From NCBI GenBank assembly GCA_017381015.1, contig JAFOCV010000033.1:1-44912 (forward strand): a stretch of 44,912 nucleotides of DNA. Reading direction: 5' to 3'. The notes below the pieces were generated by a model. The model was not told where the DNA came from, searched no databases, and saw only the letters and a program-made list of their open reading frames with translations. The DNA is from Bacteroidaceae bacterium. Its GTDB lineage: Bacteria > Bacteroidota > Bacteroidia > Bacteroidales > Bacteroidaceae. The position numbers and the translations under genes are program-made. Positions 33,414 to 42,053 of this stretch are shown in pieces (the first letter of the stretch is position 1; each line of letters begins with the position of its first letter).

Positions 33414-34583
33414 TTATATTCTATTTCTTTTTTCTCTATACATCTTTATTCCCATCCATGCTCTGTCTATGATTGTACATAGCAACAGAGGTATCAAGTA
33501 CCAAGATAGGAGTATACCGGCACGCTCGGCAAGAGTGGAATCAGTATTGCTTGTCCAAGATATTTCTTCCAATGGTTTGTCCAGTTCTGATGCATTGGGG
33601 ATTTGCGACGATGCCCACTTATTGACCACTCTACTTCCGCTGAGTAGTATAAGACCTGGATTGCTTCTCACCATCGTCTTTAGCGGAATCTCGTCAACAA
33701 CATTGAAATCATACTCGGCACCCGTAAAGTCTCGCCAATTGTTGATCATCTCGTCGTTGCTAGCCGTAAGTGCCAGAATCTGATAACCATTATTGTTGCA
33801 ATAGTCAGTCAACTCTGTGAGTTTATCCATAACGCCATCATCAGCATTCTCTATCCTTGGAATAATCACCCAAAACTTCCAGCCTGGGAGATTGATCAAG
33901 CTATCTGTCAAGTCGTTTCCCGTAACGGGATCTGTTATGATTAAGTCCGATATTGGAGGTACATTGCCAGAATCATCCCATTGCATCTGCTTGTTTAAAT
34001 CCGCACCGATATAATAAGGACGGAAATCAATGGGAGGCAAGGTATAAATGCTATACGATACCAAGACGAAGCCAAAGACCCATGTATAAGTAGAAACCAA
34101 CCATTGAGAATGTATGCTTATGAGTCGCGATTGAAGCTTATGATACATGGTCATTATGATGGCGAAAGTGAGCAAGATAACGTTCTTGATAAACGTCTGC
34201 CAATTGGTTAATTTCCACGCATCGCCAAAGCATCCGCAATCATGCACTGGGTTCTCTATGGCCAGATAAAGGGTAAAGGGTGTAAATATTGTCAAGAATA
34301 TCAGCACCAACGTAGACGTGAGGCGACGATTAATGACAAACAACAGGTTTACACCCATACAGAATTCAAACATTGCCAAAGCTATTGCCAATACCAAGGG
34401 AGCATACATGGGTAAGAACTCACTAACTCCAAAGGATAGGGCATAATCCTCTATCTTGTACTCTGTACCGTGTGGGTCAATTAATTTTACTATGCCAGAG
34501 AATATCAAGACCAATGCTAATATCAATCGCGATGAATTAGCAATTAGCCACTTGACCACTGAGCATAATTTATTACTCTTCAC
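33414..34583 (-). CDS. DoxX/MauE-like membrane protein with periplasmic thioredoxin-like domain
   Basis: The 389-residue product has an N-terminal membrane domain of four main helices (residues 13-170) of the DoxX/MauE type, with [18 protein letters not shown] at the start and the paired-cysteine signature [16 protein letters not shown] near residue 113. A C-terminal extramembrane domain (about residues 190-360) looks thioredoxin-like in strand pattern but lacks a CxxC. A final hydrophobic helix follows. The BT_3980-type family is conserved beside tpiA and DUF1599 in Bacteroidetes. Its role is not established and may be disulfide redox transport. The start is GTG, overlapping the upstream gene by 11 bp. 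Confidence 0.82.
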   Translation of the reverse strand: MKSNKLCSVVKWLIANSSRLILALVLIFSGIVKLIDPHGTEYKIEDYALSFGVSEFLPMYAPLVLAIALAMFEFCMGVNLLFVINRRLTSTLVLIFLTIFTPFTLYLAIENPVHDCGCFGDAWKLTNWQTFIKNVILLTFAIIMTMYHKLQSRLISIHSQWLVSTYTWVFGFVLVSYSIYTLPPIDFRPYYIGADLNKQMQWDDSGNVPPISDLIITDPVTGNDLTDSLINLPGWKFWVIIPRIENADDGVMDKLTELTDYCNNNGYQILALTASNDEMINNWRDFTGAEYDFNVVDEIPLKTMVRSNPGLILLSGSRVVNKWASSQIPNASELDKPLEEISWTSNTDSTLAERAGILLSWYLIPLLLCTIIDRAWMGIKMYREKRNRI

Positions 34584-35118
34584 CGAATGTCAATTTTATC
34601 AAACCGAACACTGCGTAATTGAGCATATCCATATAGTTGGCATCTATGCCCTCAGACACCAATGTCTCTCCGCTGAGAGATTCGATTTGTTTCGTTCTGA
34701 AAATTTTCATCAGAATGAGGTCGGTATAACTGCTTATGCGCATGCCTCGCCAAGCCTCATCATAATCATGATTCTTACGCAACATCAATTCCAAGCATTC
34801 CTGAGCATAACGATCGTATTCGGCCATTGCCTGCTCGGCGGTCATGCCATCACTTATATCTGCCGCGCCTAGTCTTAATTGTATTAACCCTATCAAGGCA
34901 TAGTTGACAATACCTATGAATTCTGGGCGAATACCCTCTCCCACCATCGACACGCCCTTAGTTTCGATGCTACGTATGCGATTGGCCTTGATATAAATCT
35001 GGTCAGTCACCGATTCGGGGCGCATTATACGCCAAGCAGCTCCGTAATCGTGTAGTTTCTTGGAGAATAATGTGCGGCACTCTTGCATCACGGCCTCAAA
35101 TTGTTCGCGAGTCTTCAT
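34573..35118 (-). CDS. DUF1599 protein with internal duplication
   Basis: This 181-residue soluble protein consists of two similar halves. Residues 13-80 carry ECRTLFSKKLHDYGAAWRIM and GIRPEFIGIVNYALIGLIQL. Residues 100-178 carry ECLELMLRKNHDYDEAWRGM and GIDANYMDMLNYAVFGLIKL. This fits DUF1599, also named a nucleotide-modification-associated domain. Paired HDY-x3-AW motifs suggest two nucleotide or metal sites. The function is unproven. It heads the DoxX-tpiA-SPOR-folE run, downstream of a terminator. Confidence 0.85.
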   Translation of the reverse strand: MKTREQFEAVMQECRTLFSKKLHDYGAAWRIMRPESVTDQIYIKANRIRSIETKGVSMVGEGIRPEFIGIVNYALIGLIQLRLGAADISDGMTAEQAMAEYDRYAQECLELMLRKNHDYDEAWRGMRISSYTDLILMKIFRTKQIESLSGETLVSEGIDANYMDMLNYAVFGLIKLTFGEE

Positions 35119-35158
35119 TCTATTATATATATAAGGAGGGAGTTGTCTCTTGTTGTTT

Positions 35159-35192
35159 CAAAAAAACCGACCCCCGGCCGGGGACCGGTTCT
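35159..35192 (-). terminator. Intrinsic terminator of the M23 peptidase gene
   Basis: On the minus strand AACCGG-TCCCCGGCCGGGGGT-CGGTT followed by a T run forms a strong GC-rich stem. It lies about 85 bp after the peptidase stop and isolates the DUF1599 run. Confidence 0.85.
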
Positions 35193-35273
35193 CTCCTATT
35201 TTACTTTCAATTGTATTCCTTACGTTTCGTTCCCTAGCACTATTACAAGGGGTAGTACGATGTGAGTCTTAAC

Positions 35274-36254
35274 TTATGAGTACTTCAGAATCTGTCCCAC
35301 GCGAAGGATAGTCTTAGTACTGATATTGTTCAATTTACAGAGCTTAGCAACGGTTGTGCCACGCTTAACGGCGATAGAAGAAAGTGTTTCACCTGACTTA
35401 ACCTTGTGCACGTTGGTACGGATAGCATCGCGACGCTCCTCCTGGAACTTCTTGCTCTGAGCCTCTTTGTCTGCGGCATAGGTAGGACCACCCATGCTTG
35501 CCAAGATATCATTGCTGGGCAATGCATTGGCCTCTTCGGAAGTAATCAAGCGACTACGACCAGCTGATGAGAACAGGTAATAATCAGCCAAAATATCTTG
35601 AGCCTTGAAGTCGAACATCTTCTCAGGATCAATGAACTTGCCTAGGAAACGAGTTTCGAAATGCAAGTGGCTACCAGTAGATTTACCAGTATTGCCACCC
35701 AAACCGATTGGTTCGCCAGCCTTTACATCCTGATCTTCCTTAACCAATTGCTTGCTCAAATGGCCATATACTGTCTCCAAACCATTATGATGACGGATAA
35801 CGATATACTTGCCATAACCTTTTTTGCCTTGGTTAGCCACGATACGAATCTTACCGGAGAAGGCTGAGCGAATGGTATCACCTACATAAACCTTGATATC
35901 AGTTCCATAGTGATTCTTACGGAAAGAACGACGATAACCATAGCTGCTGGTCACACGATTATTCTCGCAAGGATTATGAAAACCGCGCAAGTCAATCTTA
36001 TACTCCTTAGGCATCTCTACGCCATAATTGGTAGTATACTTATTGTCCCAGGTGGGATACAAGGCAACAGCAGGCTCTCCCATAGTCTCGATAGCAACCA
36101 ACTTGATGATGCTCACTGAGTCAATGGAGCGCATACGCTTGTCGATAGGGGGAACACTAGCTAACTGATCCTGAGCAAAACTTGACAAAGCAAGTGCGCC
36201 CAATATTGGTAACATTAGGATTCTCTTCTTCGCTATATTCTTTAAGAAGTGCAT
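35274..36254 (-). CDS. M23 endopeptidase with C-terminal LysM domain
   Basis: The 326-residue exported protein has a signal peptide (ILMLPILGALALSSFA near residues 12-27), an M23 lysostaphin-type domain at about residues 100-215 with the zinc ligands in RKNHYGTDIKV and TGSHLHFETRFLG, and a LysM peptidoglycan-binding domain at the C-terminus (HKVKSGETLSSIAVKRGTTV, then LCKLNNISTKTILRVGQIL). It should cut or remodel peptidoglycan cross-links in the periplasm. It is transcribed alone, with a terminator downstream and ndk 96 bp upstream. Confidence 0.92.
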   Translation of the reverse strand: MHFLKNIAKKRILMLPILGALALSSFAQDQLASVPPIDKRMRSIDSVSIIKLVAIETMGEPAVALYPTWDNKYTTNYGVEMPKEYKIDLRGFHNPCENNRVTSSYGYRRSFRKNHYGTDIKVYVGDTIRSAFSGKIRIVANQGKKGYGKYIVIRHHNGLETVYGHLSKQLVKEDQDVKAGEPIGLGGNTGKSTGSHLHFETRFLGKFIDPEKMFDFKAQDILADYYLFSSAGRSRLITSEEANALPSNDILASMGGPTYAADKEAQSKKFQEERRDAIRTNVHKVKSGETLSSIAVKRGTTVAKLCKLNNISTKTILRVGQILKYS

Positions 36255-36350
36255 TGGTGTGTCTGTTTTATGTGGTTGGAAATTGTGTTTCTTAATATTA
36301 AATCTCTAATTGTGTTTGTTTAGAATCAACTTAAGCCTCAATAACGTTGT

Positions 36351-36818
36351 TTACAATTCATCGAGAGCATAAAGACGGGGCAAGTTCAAATCACCCAAAT
36401 CAAATATCTCCTCTGGACGGAAGAATCTCTTCAACTCTATCTCGGCCGACTCGGGAGAATCCGAAGCATGCACGATGTTTTGCTGATTGCTCATACAATA
36501 ATCACCGCGAATGGTACCTACATCTGCCAGGCGACCATTGGTGCTACCGGTAATGTTGCGCACTACAGTAATTGCATCTATACCCTCCAGGCACATTGCT
36601 ATCACGGGAGTTCTCATCATAGATTCCTTCAGAATGCCAAAAAATGATTTGCCTACCAAGTGTGAATAATGATCTGCCAAAATCTCATCATCCAGCTGCA
36701 TCATCTTCATACCTGCGATACGCAATCCTTTCTTCTCAAAACGGCTTACAATTTCGCCAACAAGAACTCTTTCGATGGTGCAGGGTTTTAGCAATACCAA
36801 GGTTCTTTCCAACATCAT
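36351..36818 (-). CDS. ndk: Nucleoside diphosphate kinase
   Basis: This 155-residue enzyme transfers the gamma phosphate between nucleoside triphosphates and diphosphates through a phosphohistidine. The catalytic His is in NIVHASDSPESAEIE near residue 117. LERTLVLLKP at the N-terminus, GKSFFGIL and GSTNGRLADVGTIRGDY are family motifs. Two adjacent ATGs at 36818 and 36815 are the likely starts; an in-frame ATG at 36839 lies upstream without homology support. A consensus-like promoter lies 53 bp upstream of the ATG. Confidence 0.95.
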   Translation of the reverse strand: MMLERTLVLLKPCTIERVLVGEIVSRFEKKGLRIAGMKMMQLDDEILADHYSHLVGKSFFGILKESMMRTPVIAMCLEGIDAITVVRNITGSTNGRLADVGTIRGDYCMSNQQNIVHASDSPESAEIELKRFFRPEEIFDLGDLNLPRLYALDEL

Positions 36819-36870
36819 GTTCGATTTAATTGTTAACAAGTATTAAGGCACAATAATGCCATAAGCGCTA

Positions 36871-36899
36871 CAAAGATATAACTTTTATTTCAATTTCAA
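36871..36899 (-). promoter_or_regulatory. Promoter of ndk
   Basis: On the minus strand TTG (36899-36897), 18 bases, then TATCTTTG (36878-36871) fits the -33/-7 consensus with slightly short spacing. Confidence 0.5.
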
Positions 36900-37013
36900 G
36901 CAATTATATCATGTTCAATTTCATTAAAAAATGCATTTTTAAGTTTAAAAGCGTCAAAAACACACTTAAAATGCATCTGAAAGTGTTAAGTTCTGCAAAA
37001 TAGAGTTAAAACA

Positions 37014-39116
37014 TTAGCTGATGTTGCTCCAATCCATTTCGTCTCGTTTGAGGTACTTAAGACGCTCCACAAGAATGTGGTTTTGCGGTTGGACAAGCAT
37101 TGGGTCTTCATCCAACACGCGAGTAGCGGTATCTCTAGCCAATTGTACAATCTGACCATCTCTAGCAAGGTTGGCCAACTTCAAATCGAAAGCCACTCCA
37201 CTCTGTTGAGTACCTTCCAAGTCGCCAGGACCTCTGAATTTAAGGTCGGCTTCCGCTATCTCAAAACCATCATTGGTTTCCGTCATTATATCTATTCGCC
37301 TACGTGTATCGCGCGACAAATCATATTTTGTCACCAAGATGCAATAACTCTGACTTGCTCCGCGCCCTACTCTACCCCTCAACTGATGCAACTGAGAAAG
37401 TCCAAAGCGCTCGGCATTTTGTATCACCATCACCGAAGCGTTTGGCACATTCACGCCCACTTCTATCACCGTAGTTGCTACTAAGATGTGCGTCTCGCCA
37501 GATGCAAAGCGTTGCATCTCGGCATCTTTGTCGGCGGGTTTCATCTGACCATGCACCATGCTGATTTTATACTCAGGAAATACTTTTTGCAAGTGCACGT
37601 ATGCTGCCTCAACATTCTTCAAATCAAGCTTTTCACTCTCTTTGACCAAGGGGTAAACCATATACACTTGTCTGCCCTCTTGTATCTGCTGATTGATGCC
37701 AGAATATAGTTTTTCCGGGTTATTATCATACATGTGCATCGTCTGAATGGGCTTTCTCCCAGGGGGGAGTTCATCAATCACCGAGACATCCAAATCGCCA
37801 TACAGAGTCATTGCCAAGGTGCGAGGAATTGGAGTTGCAGTCATCACCATAACGTGAGGCGGAGTAATATTCTTTTCCCACAATTTTGCTCGCTGAGCCA
37901 CGCCAAAGCGATGCTGCTCATCTATCACGACCAAACCTAGATTTCTGAAACAAACATTATCTTCTATCACGGCATGGGTGCCTACCAGTATCTGCACCTC
38001 ACCGCTTTGTAAACCTTCCAGCACCGACTTTCTGCGCTTGCCTTTCACTATACCAGTGAGCAATTCCACTCTCACGGGCATATCGCCTAACATCTTTCTG
38101 AAAGTGGCTAAATGTTGCTCGGCCAGTATCTCTGTTGGTGCCATGATACATGCCTGATAACCATTATCTAAGGCTATGAGCATGGTCATCAGCGCCACCA
38201 TCGTCTTTCCAGAACCTACATCGCCTTGTACCAAGCGATTCATCTGCTTGCCCGACTTCATATCGGCATGCATTTCGCGTATCACTCGCTTCTGTGCCTC
38301 TGTCAATTGAAAAGGCAGATTATTCGAGTAGAAGTAATTGAAGTTCTCTCCCACCCTCGAAAAGACATGACCACGTATGGTGCCTTGGCGAAAGCGTGCA
38401 TAGCGAAGAACGGACAATTGGACATAGAAGAGTTCTTCAAACTTCAGACGATAATTGGCTTGCGTCAATTCGTTAGAAGTAGAAGGATAATGCGCCGCTC
38501 TCAAAGCCTCGTCAAGCGAAACCATACAGAGGCGATCAAGTATGTTCCTTGGCAAGGTTTCTGCTATAGCGCCAGTGGGTATCTGACGCAAGAGAGTGCT
38601 GGTAAATTTCTCCAACGTACGGGAGTTAAGCCCAGCCTTCTTCATGCGCTCCGTCGTCTGATAATAGGGCTGCATGCTCATCTTGCTTAGCATCAGAGTA
38701 TCTGCGGCATCTACATCGGGATGATTGAGATTAATCCTCTCATTGAAGAGCGATGGGCGCCCAAAAAGGATATAATCCGTGTGCAACTTGATGGTTTTCA
38801 GTATATATTGTTGCGAATTGAACCACACGCAATCCACCCATCCGTAGCCGTCGGTAAAGTGACCAATGAGACGTTGCTTACGCCCTTCACCCATTTGTTC
38901 AAAACTGATAAAGCGCCCCTTCAATTGCACGAAAGGCATATCGGATGTCAGTTCTGAAGTCCTGTACAAACGGCTACGATCAATGTGCTTGTAAGGGAAA
39001 TAGTACAACAAATCCTCCCAGGTCTTCAGACCTAGTTCCTTCTGCAATAGCTCGGCCCTCTTAGGACCAATACCAGGCAGATAAGTCAGTTCTTTGTCAA
39101 GAAATGTTGTACTCAA
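37014..39116 (-). CDS. recG: ATP-dependent DNA helicase RecG
   Basis: RecG is a superfamily 2 helicase that remodels stalled forks and branched recombination intermediates. The 700-residue product has a helix-hairpin-helix-like start (LPGIGPKRAELLQKELG), an OB-fold wedge domain (about residues 45-160), and helicase motifs: QGDVGSGKTMVAL near residue 306, VVIDEQHRFGVAQR near 405, MTATPIPRTLAM near 434, and TTVIEVGVNVPNAS and LHQLRGRVGRG near 550-590. No ATG opens the frame. TTG at 39116 is used here, but homology (DILS before STTF) hints at a start slightly upstream. Confidence 0.95.
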   Translation of the reverse strand: MSTTFLDKELTYLPGIGPKRAELLQKELGLKTWEDLLYYFPYKHIDRSRLYRTSELTSDMPFVQLKGRFISFEQMGEGRKQRLIGHFTDGYGWVDCVWFNSQQYILKTIKLHTDYILFGRPSLFNERINLNHPDVDAADTLMLSKMSMQPYYQTTERMKKAGLNSRTLEKFTSTLLRQIPTGAIAETLPRNILDRLCMVSLDEALRAAHYPSTSNELTQANYRLKFEELFYVQLSVLRYARFRQGTIRGHVFSRVGENFNYFYSNNLPFQLTEAQKRVIREMHADMKSGKQMNRLVQGDVGSGKTMVALMTMLIALDNGYQACIMAPTEILAEQHLATFRKMLGDMPVRVELLTGIVKGKRRKSVLEGLQSGEVQILVGTHAVIEDNVCFRNLGLVVIDEQHRFGVAQRAKLWEKNITPPHVMVMTATPIPRTLAMTLYGDLDVSVIDELPPGRKPIQTMHMYDNNPEKLYSGINQQIQEGRQVYMVYPLVKESEKLDLKNVEAAYVHLQKVFPEYKISMVHGQMKPADKDAEMQRFASGETHILVATTVIEVGVNVPNASVMVIQNAERFGLSQLHQLRGRVGRGASQSYCILVTKYDLSRDTRRRIDIMTETNDGFEIAEADLKFRGPGDLEGTQQSGVAFDLKLANLARDGQIVQLARDTATRVLDEDPMLVQPQNHILVERLKYLKRDEMDWSNIS

Positions 39117-39144
39117 GATATCTAATTCAACAGATGTAATTTTT

Positions 39145-39310
39145 CCTGCTACCTAAGCCCAAAAATCCAAAAGCCAGGTTCCGAACTTGGATTTCGTGAC
39201 TCTAAAACCCAAGAAACAAACTCATAATTCCTGTTTCTAAACCCTAAAACTTAAAAATCAAACTTCGAAGTTAGGATTCTTAGCCCTAAAAACTAGATTC
39301 CTGATTCCGA
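39145..39310. repeat. Degenerate 42-bp array between recG and the DJ-1 gene
   Basis: CTAAAA recurs at 39202, 39244 and 39286 (42-bp steps), with a weaker CAAAAA at 39160. TTGGATTTCG at 39187 and TTAGGATTCT at 39271 are 84 bp apart. About four units are visible. The words CTAAAAC and TTGGATT are shared with the array at 30877-31256. It lies between the recG and DJ-1-like genes, both minus strand. Confidence 0.7.
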
Positions 39311-39328
39311 GCTCTGTTTTTATACCTA

Positions 39329-39886
39329 TTATTTGTTCAACATCTGATTGTAAATCATACCCTCGCGCAAGGGAGCCACGGCTTCTTCGCCCAGGAAGTG
39401 TTCAGCTATAACATAACCAAACTCCATGGCAGCAGCAGGACCACGACCAGTGATGAAAGAGCCATCCTTAGTTACCAACTCGCCGGTGTATATGGCACCT
39501 TGCAAATGACTCTCCACGCCTGGATAGCATGTAGCCTTCACGCCTTGCAAAATACCCAAATGTCCATACACCATTGGTGCAGCACAGATGGCTGCTAATG
39601 GTTTGCCCTGCACATGATGAGCCAAAATAGCTTGACGCAAGGGTGCGCATGCGTCCAAATTTGTACTACCTGGCAAACCGCCTGGCAAAAGCAGCATATC
39701 TGCCGCATCCAAGTCTACTTCCTCCATCAAAGCATCTGCCTCAATGCCCACGCCATGAGCACTATATACGATTTTCTCACCAGTGATGCTCACCGTCTTT
39801 ATCTCAAGACCTGCACGACGAATGATATCTAGAGGAGCCAATGCCTCAATGTCTTCAAAACCTGTTGCTAAAAATTCGTAAATCAT
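39329..39886 (-). CDS. DJ-1/PfpI family protein (YajL-like)
   Basis: This 185-residue flavodoxin-like protein has the acidic-residue motif FLATGFEDIEALAPLDIIRRAG at residues 5-26 and the reactive cysteine in LAAICAAPMVYG near residue 104 (nucleophile elbow), with LLLPGGLPGSTNL near residue 72. Members are linked to oxidative stress defence, chaperone or deglycase-type activities; the exact reaction is disputed. Length is typical of the YajL/DJ-1 subgroup. A good promoter lies just upstream, and recG is downstream. Confidence 0.9.
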   Translation of the reverse strand: MIYEFLATGFEDIEALAPLDIIRRAGLEIKTVSITGEKIVYSAHGVGIEADALMEEVDLDAADMLLLPGGLPGSTNLDACAPLRQAILAHHVQGKPLAAICAAPMVYGHLGILQGVKATCYPGVESHLQGAIYTGELVTKDGSFITGRGPAAAMEFGYVIAEHFLGEEAVAPLREGMIYNQMLNK

Positions 39887-40056
39887 AGTATTATATTTTT
39901 GAGTTATTTTCCATGCGCAAAGTTAATTAATTTCAAGCATTTTTCCAAGCATTCTTTTGCTATTTCACATACTTTAGAGAAAAAAGACGGAGAAGGCTAC
40001 TTGTCTCCACATCATAATTTGTACTCTCAGAAAAAGTCTATTTCCTCTGCTTTTTT
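39887..40056. other. Intergenic region between divergent DJ-1-like and nadK genes, DJ-1 side
   Basis: This AT-rich stretch holds the DJ-1-like promoter (39918-39948) and leads into the 77-bp repeats. Nothing else was recognised. Confidence 0.4.
39918..39948 (-). promoter_or_regulatory. Promoter of the DJ-1-like gene
   Basis: On the minus strand TTG (39948-39946), 20 bases, then TAACTTTG (39925-39918). This gives a leader of about 25 nt. Confidence 0.65.
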
Positions 40057-40299
40057 GCTCGCTTATTCGAAACGTTGAGAATACTTCTCCAAATTACTCT
40101 CGCTCGGAAAAATCAAAAATCTTTTGCTTTTTCGCTCGCTTATTCGAAACTTTGAGAATACTTCTCTAAATTACTCACGCTCGGAAAAATCAAAATTCTT
40201 TTGCTTTTTCGCTCGCTTATTCGAACTTTGAGAATACTTCTCTAAATTACTCACGCTCGGAAAAATCAAAATTCTTTTGCTTTTTCGCTCGCTTATTCG
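40040..40299. repeat. 77-bp tandem repeat upstream of nadK, promoter-like units
   Basis: GCTCGCTTATTCG recurs at 40057, 40134, 40211 and 40287, with steps of 77, 77 and 76 bp. Each unit carries TTTTG followed about 20 bases later by a decayed -7 box (AAACGTTG, AAACTTTG or GAACTTTG). In the last unit this becomes the true TAATTTTG of the nadK promoter. Units two to four are nearly identical. Confidence 0.9.
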
Positions 40300-40307
40300 T
40301 AATTTTG
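40276..40307 (+). promoter_or_regulatory. Promoter of nadK
   Basis: TTTG at 40276-40279, exactly 20 bases, then TAATTTTG at 40300-40307: a perfect Bacteroidetes promoter. A start site near 40314 makes the ATG at 40331 more likely than the one at 40316. Confidence 0.85.
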
Positions 40308-40330
40308 CACTCCAAATGAATAATAATAGT

Positions 40331-41212
40331 ATGAAGCAACTATGTTTTGCCATTTTTGGCAACTCGTACCAAGCCAACAAGTCATCGTGCATCCATGAGC
40401 TAATAGCTCTACTGGAGGAGCGCAATGCTCGCCTCTTTATAGATAGCACCTTCTATCAGTATCTTACCAGCGAGCTAAGCATACACTTCTCGCCAGAAGG
40501 GCTCATAGAGGGTAGCGATTTCTGTGCCGACTTTGTCATCTCTATGGGTGGCGATGGCACCTTCCTTGAAGCGGCTCGCCGTGTGGGCAACAAGGGTATC
40601 CCTGTTCTTGGTATCAACATGGGTAGACTTGGATTCCTCTCCGACTATCAATCAGAGGACATTGCTTCTGCTATTGAACATATATATAATGGTACATATC
40701 GTATCGAAGAGCGCTCTCTCCTGATGGTAGAAGACCACTCTGGCAATATACAGGGCTACCCCTATGCTCTCAACGAAGTTGCGGTGCTTAAGCACGACAA
40801 TTCGTCTATGATAAGCATCGATGTGGAGATAAATGGAGAATTTCTTACCACCTACCAAGCCGACGGCCTCATCGTCAACACAGCTACTGGTAGCACTGGT
40901 TATGCGCTCTCCGTTGGTGGTCCTATCATAGCTCCCGGTAGCGATATCATAGGTCTGGTACCCATCGCACCACACTCGCTCACCGTACGTCCTCTCACAC
41001 TCTCTGCCGATGCAGAAGTAAGCATGGAAGTAAAGAGTCGCTCTGACAATTTCATGCTCTCCATCGACGGACGAAGCGAATCAGCCCTTGTTGGCACTAA
41101 AATACTCATTAAAAAAGCTCCACACACCATCAAGGTACTCAAGCGTAGCGAGGGTAGTTTCTTCCGCACCCTCCGCAACAAACTAATGTGGGGAGCGGAC
41201 ACAAGAGAATAG
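40331..41212 (+). CDS. nadK: NAD kinase
   Basis: NadK phosphorylates NAD to NADP. The 293-residue product from ATG 40331 (MKQLCFAIFGNSYQ) has the GGDGT motif (SMGGDGTFLEAAR) near residue 73, LGINMGRLGFLSD near 97, the conserved NEVAVLKHD near 147, and TATGSTGYALSVGGPI near 184. Length is usual. The open frame continues upstream through repeat DNA and the promoter, so the upstream extension cannot be coding. It faces the YigZ gene tail to tail. Confidence 0.96.
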   Translation: MKQLCFAIFGNSYQANKSSCIHELIALLEERNARLFIDSTFYQYLTSELSIHFSPEGLIEGSDFCADFVISMGGDGTFLEAARRVGNKGIPVLGINMGRLGFLSDYQSEDIASAIEHIYNGTYRIEERSLLMVEDHSGNIQGYPYALNEVAVLKHDNSSMISIDVEINGEFLTTYQADGLIVNTATGSTGYALSVGGPIIAPGSDIIGLVPIAPHSLTVRPLTLSADAEVSMEVKSRSDNFMLSIDGRSESALVGTKILIKKAPHTIKVLKRSEGSFFRTLRNKLMWGADTRE

Positions 41213-41441
41213 ACACTAGCATCCCGCTTTAGGAAAAGATATCAGAAGTGCAAGAATTCCTTTCCTTCTCCAAAAATGCACTCCTAAAGTACAAGAAAAC
41301 TACTCCTATACACAAAATGTGAGCAGAAAACCCCAGAAGTATCCTTCGATATTGTTTTCTGCCTCTCACTAATACAAAATAAGTCATCTGTAACACCACA
41401 ACATCTAATTGGGATGACAGATGACAGATGACAATTATTAT
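41213..41441. other. Convergent spacer between nadK and yigZ with short repeat and dyad
   Basis: AAGTGCAAGAA (41246) and AAGTACAAGAA (41287), and AAAATG at 41273 and 41314, repeat with a 41-bp step over about two units. GTCATCTGT (41383-41391) pairs with ACAGATGAC (41417-41425) and may act as a terminator, although no T run follows on either strand. Confidence 0.5.
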
Positions 41442-42053
41442 TTACGCCTCTTCCACCTTTACTAGGCTTTGACCATTGACGACGAAGGAGGTTTTAACTC
41501 GATTAACAAGGGATAGTCGTATTGCTATAGTCATGACGATATCACCATTATCCTTATAGTCTTGTGAGATAATGCGTGATTGCAAGTCCTTGACCATGCG
41601 CATAACCATATTCATATGTTCATAGCCGAAGGTGAGTTTCATTTCCTTTTCAACGAGACGTTCTGCAAATTCTCCGGCTTCTATAGCCAGCGATGCTGCC
41701 GTTTTATAAGCCACAATCAATCCGCTAGTACCCAACTTGACTCCACCAAAGTAGCGAATAACCAGAATGATGAGGTCTGAAACATCAGCACTGACCATCT
41801 GTCCAAGAATAGGTTTGCCTGCCGTACCAGATGGCTCGCCATTATCATTGGAGCGATACTCCTCGCCTTCAGGACCTAAACGATAAGCCCAACAAACGTG
41901 ACGCGCATCAAAATACTCTTTCTGATACTTCGCCACCTGTTCAAGAGCCTCCTCTGCCGTGCGCACAGGTATAGCGAAAGCAAGGAACTTGCTCCTTAAT
42001 TCGGAGTAAGTTCCTTCGCTTGGCTTTATCAATACTTTGTATGAATCTCTCAT
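41442..42053 (-). CDS. YigZ/IMPACT family protein
   Basis: The 203-residue product has the UPF0029 N-terminal domain: SKFLAFAIPVRTAEEALEQV near residue 23, ARHVCWAYRLG, SNDNGEPSGTAGKPIL near 68, and VIRYFGGVKLGTSGLIVAY near 97. A C-terminal DUF1949-like domain follows. YigZ proteins are conserved single-copy proteins linked loosely to translation or ribosome function; the exact role is unknown. It overlaps the DUF1015 gene by 4 bp and closes the serC-serA run. Confidence 0.92.
   Translation of the reverse strand: MRDSYKVLIKPSEGTYSELRSKFLAFAIPVRTAEEALEQVAKYQKEYFDARHVCWAYRLGPEGEEYRSNDNGEPSGTAGKPILGQMVSADVSDLIILVIRYFGGVKLGTSGLIVAYKTAASLAIEAGEFAERLVEKEMKLTFGYEHMNMVMRMVKDLQSRIISQDYKDNGDIVMTIAIRLSLVNRVKTSFVVNGQSLVKVEEA

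Noticed and set aside
40277-40330. Extended N-terminus for NadK starting in the repeats
   Set aside because: It would place the consensus promoter inside the coding sequence. The ATG at 40331 gives the normal NadK start.
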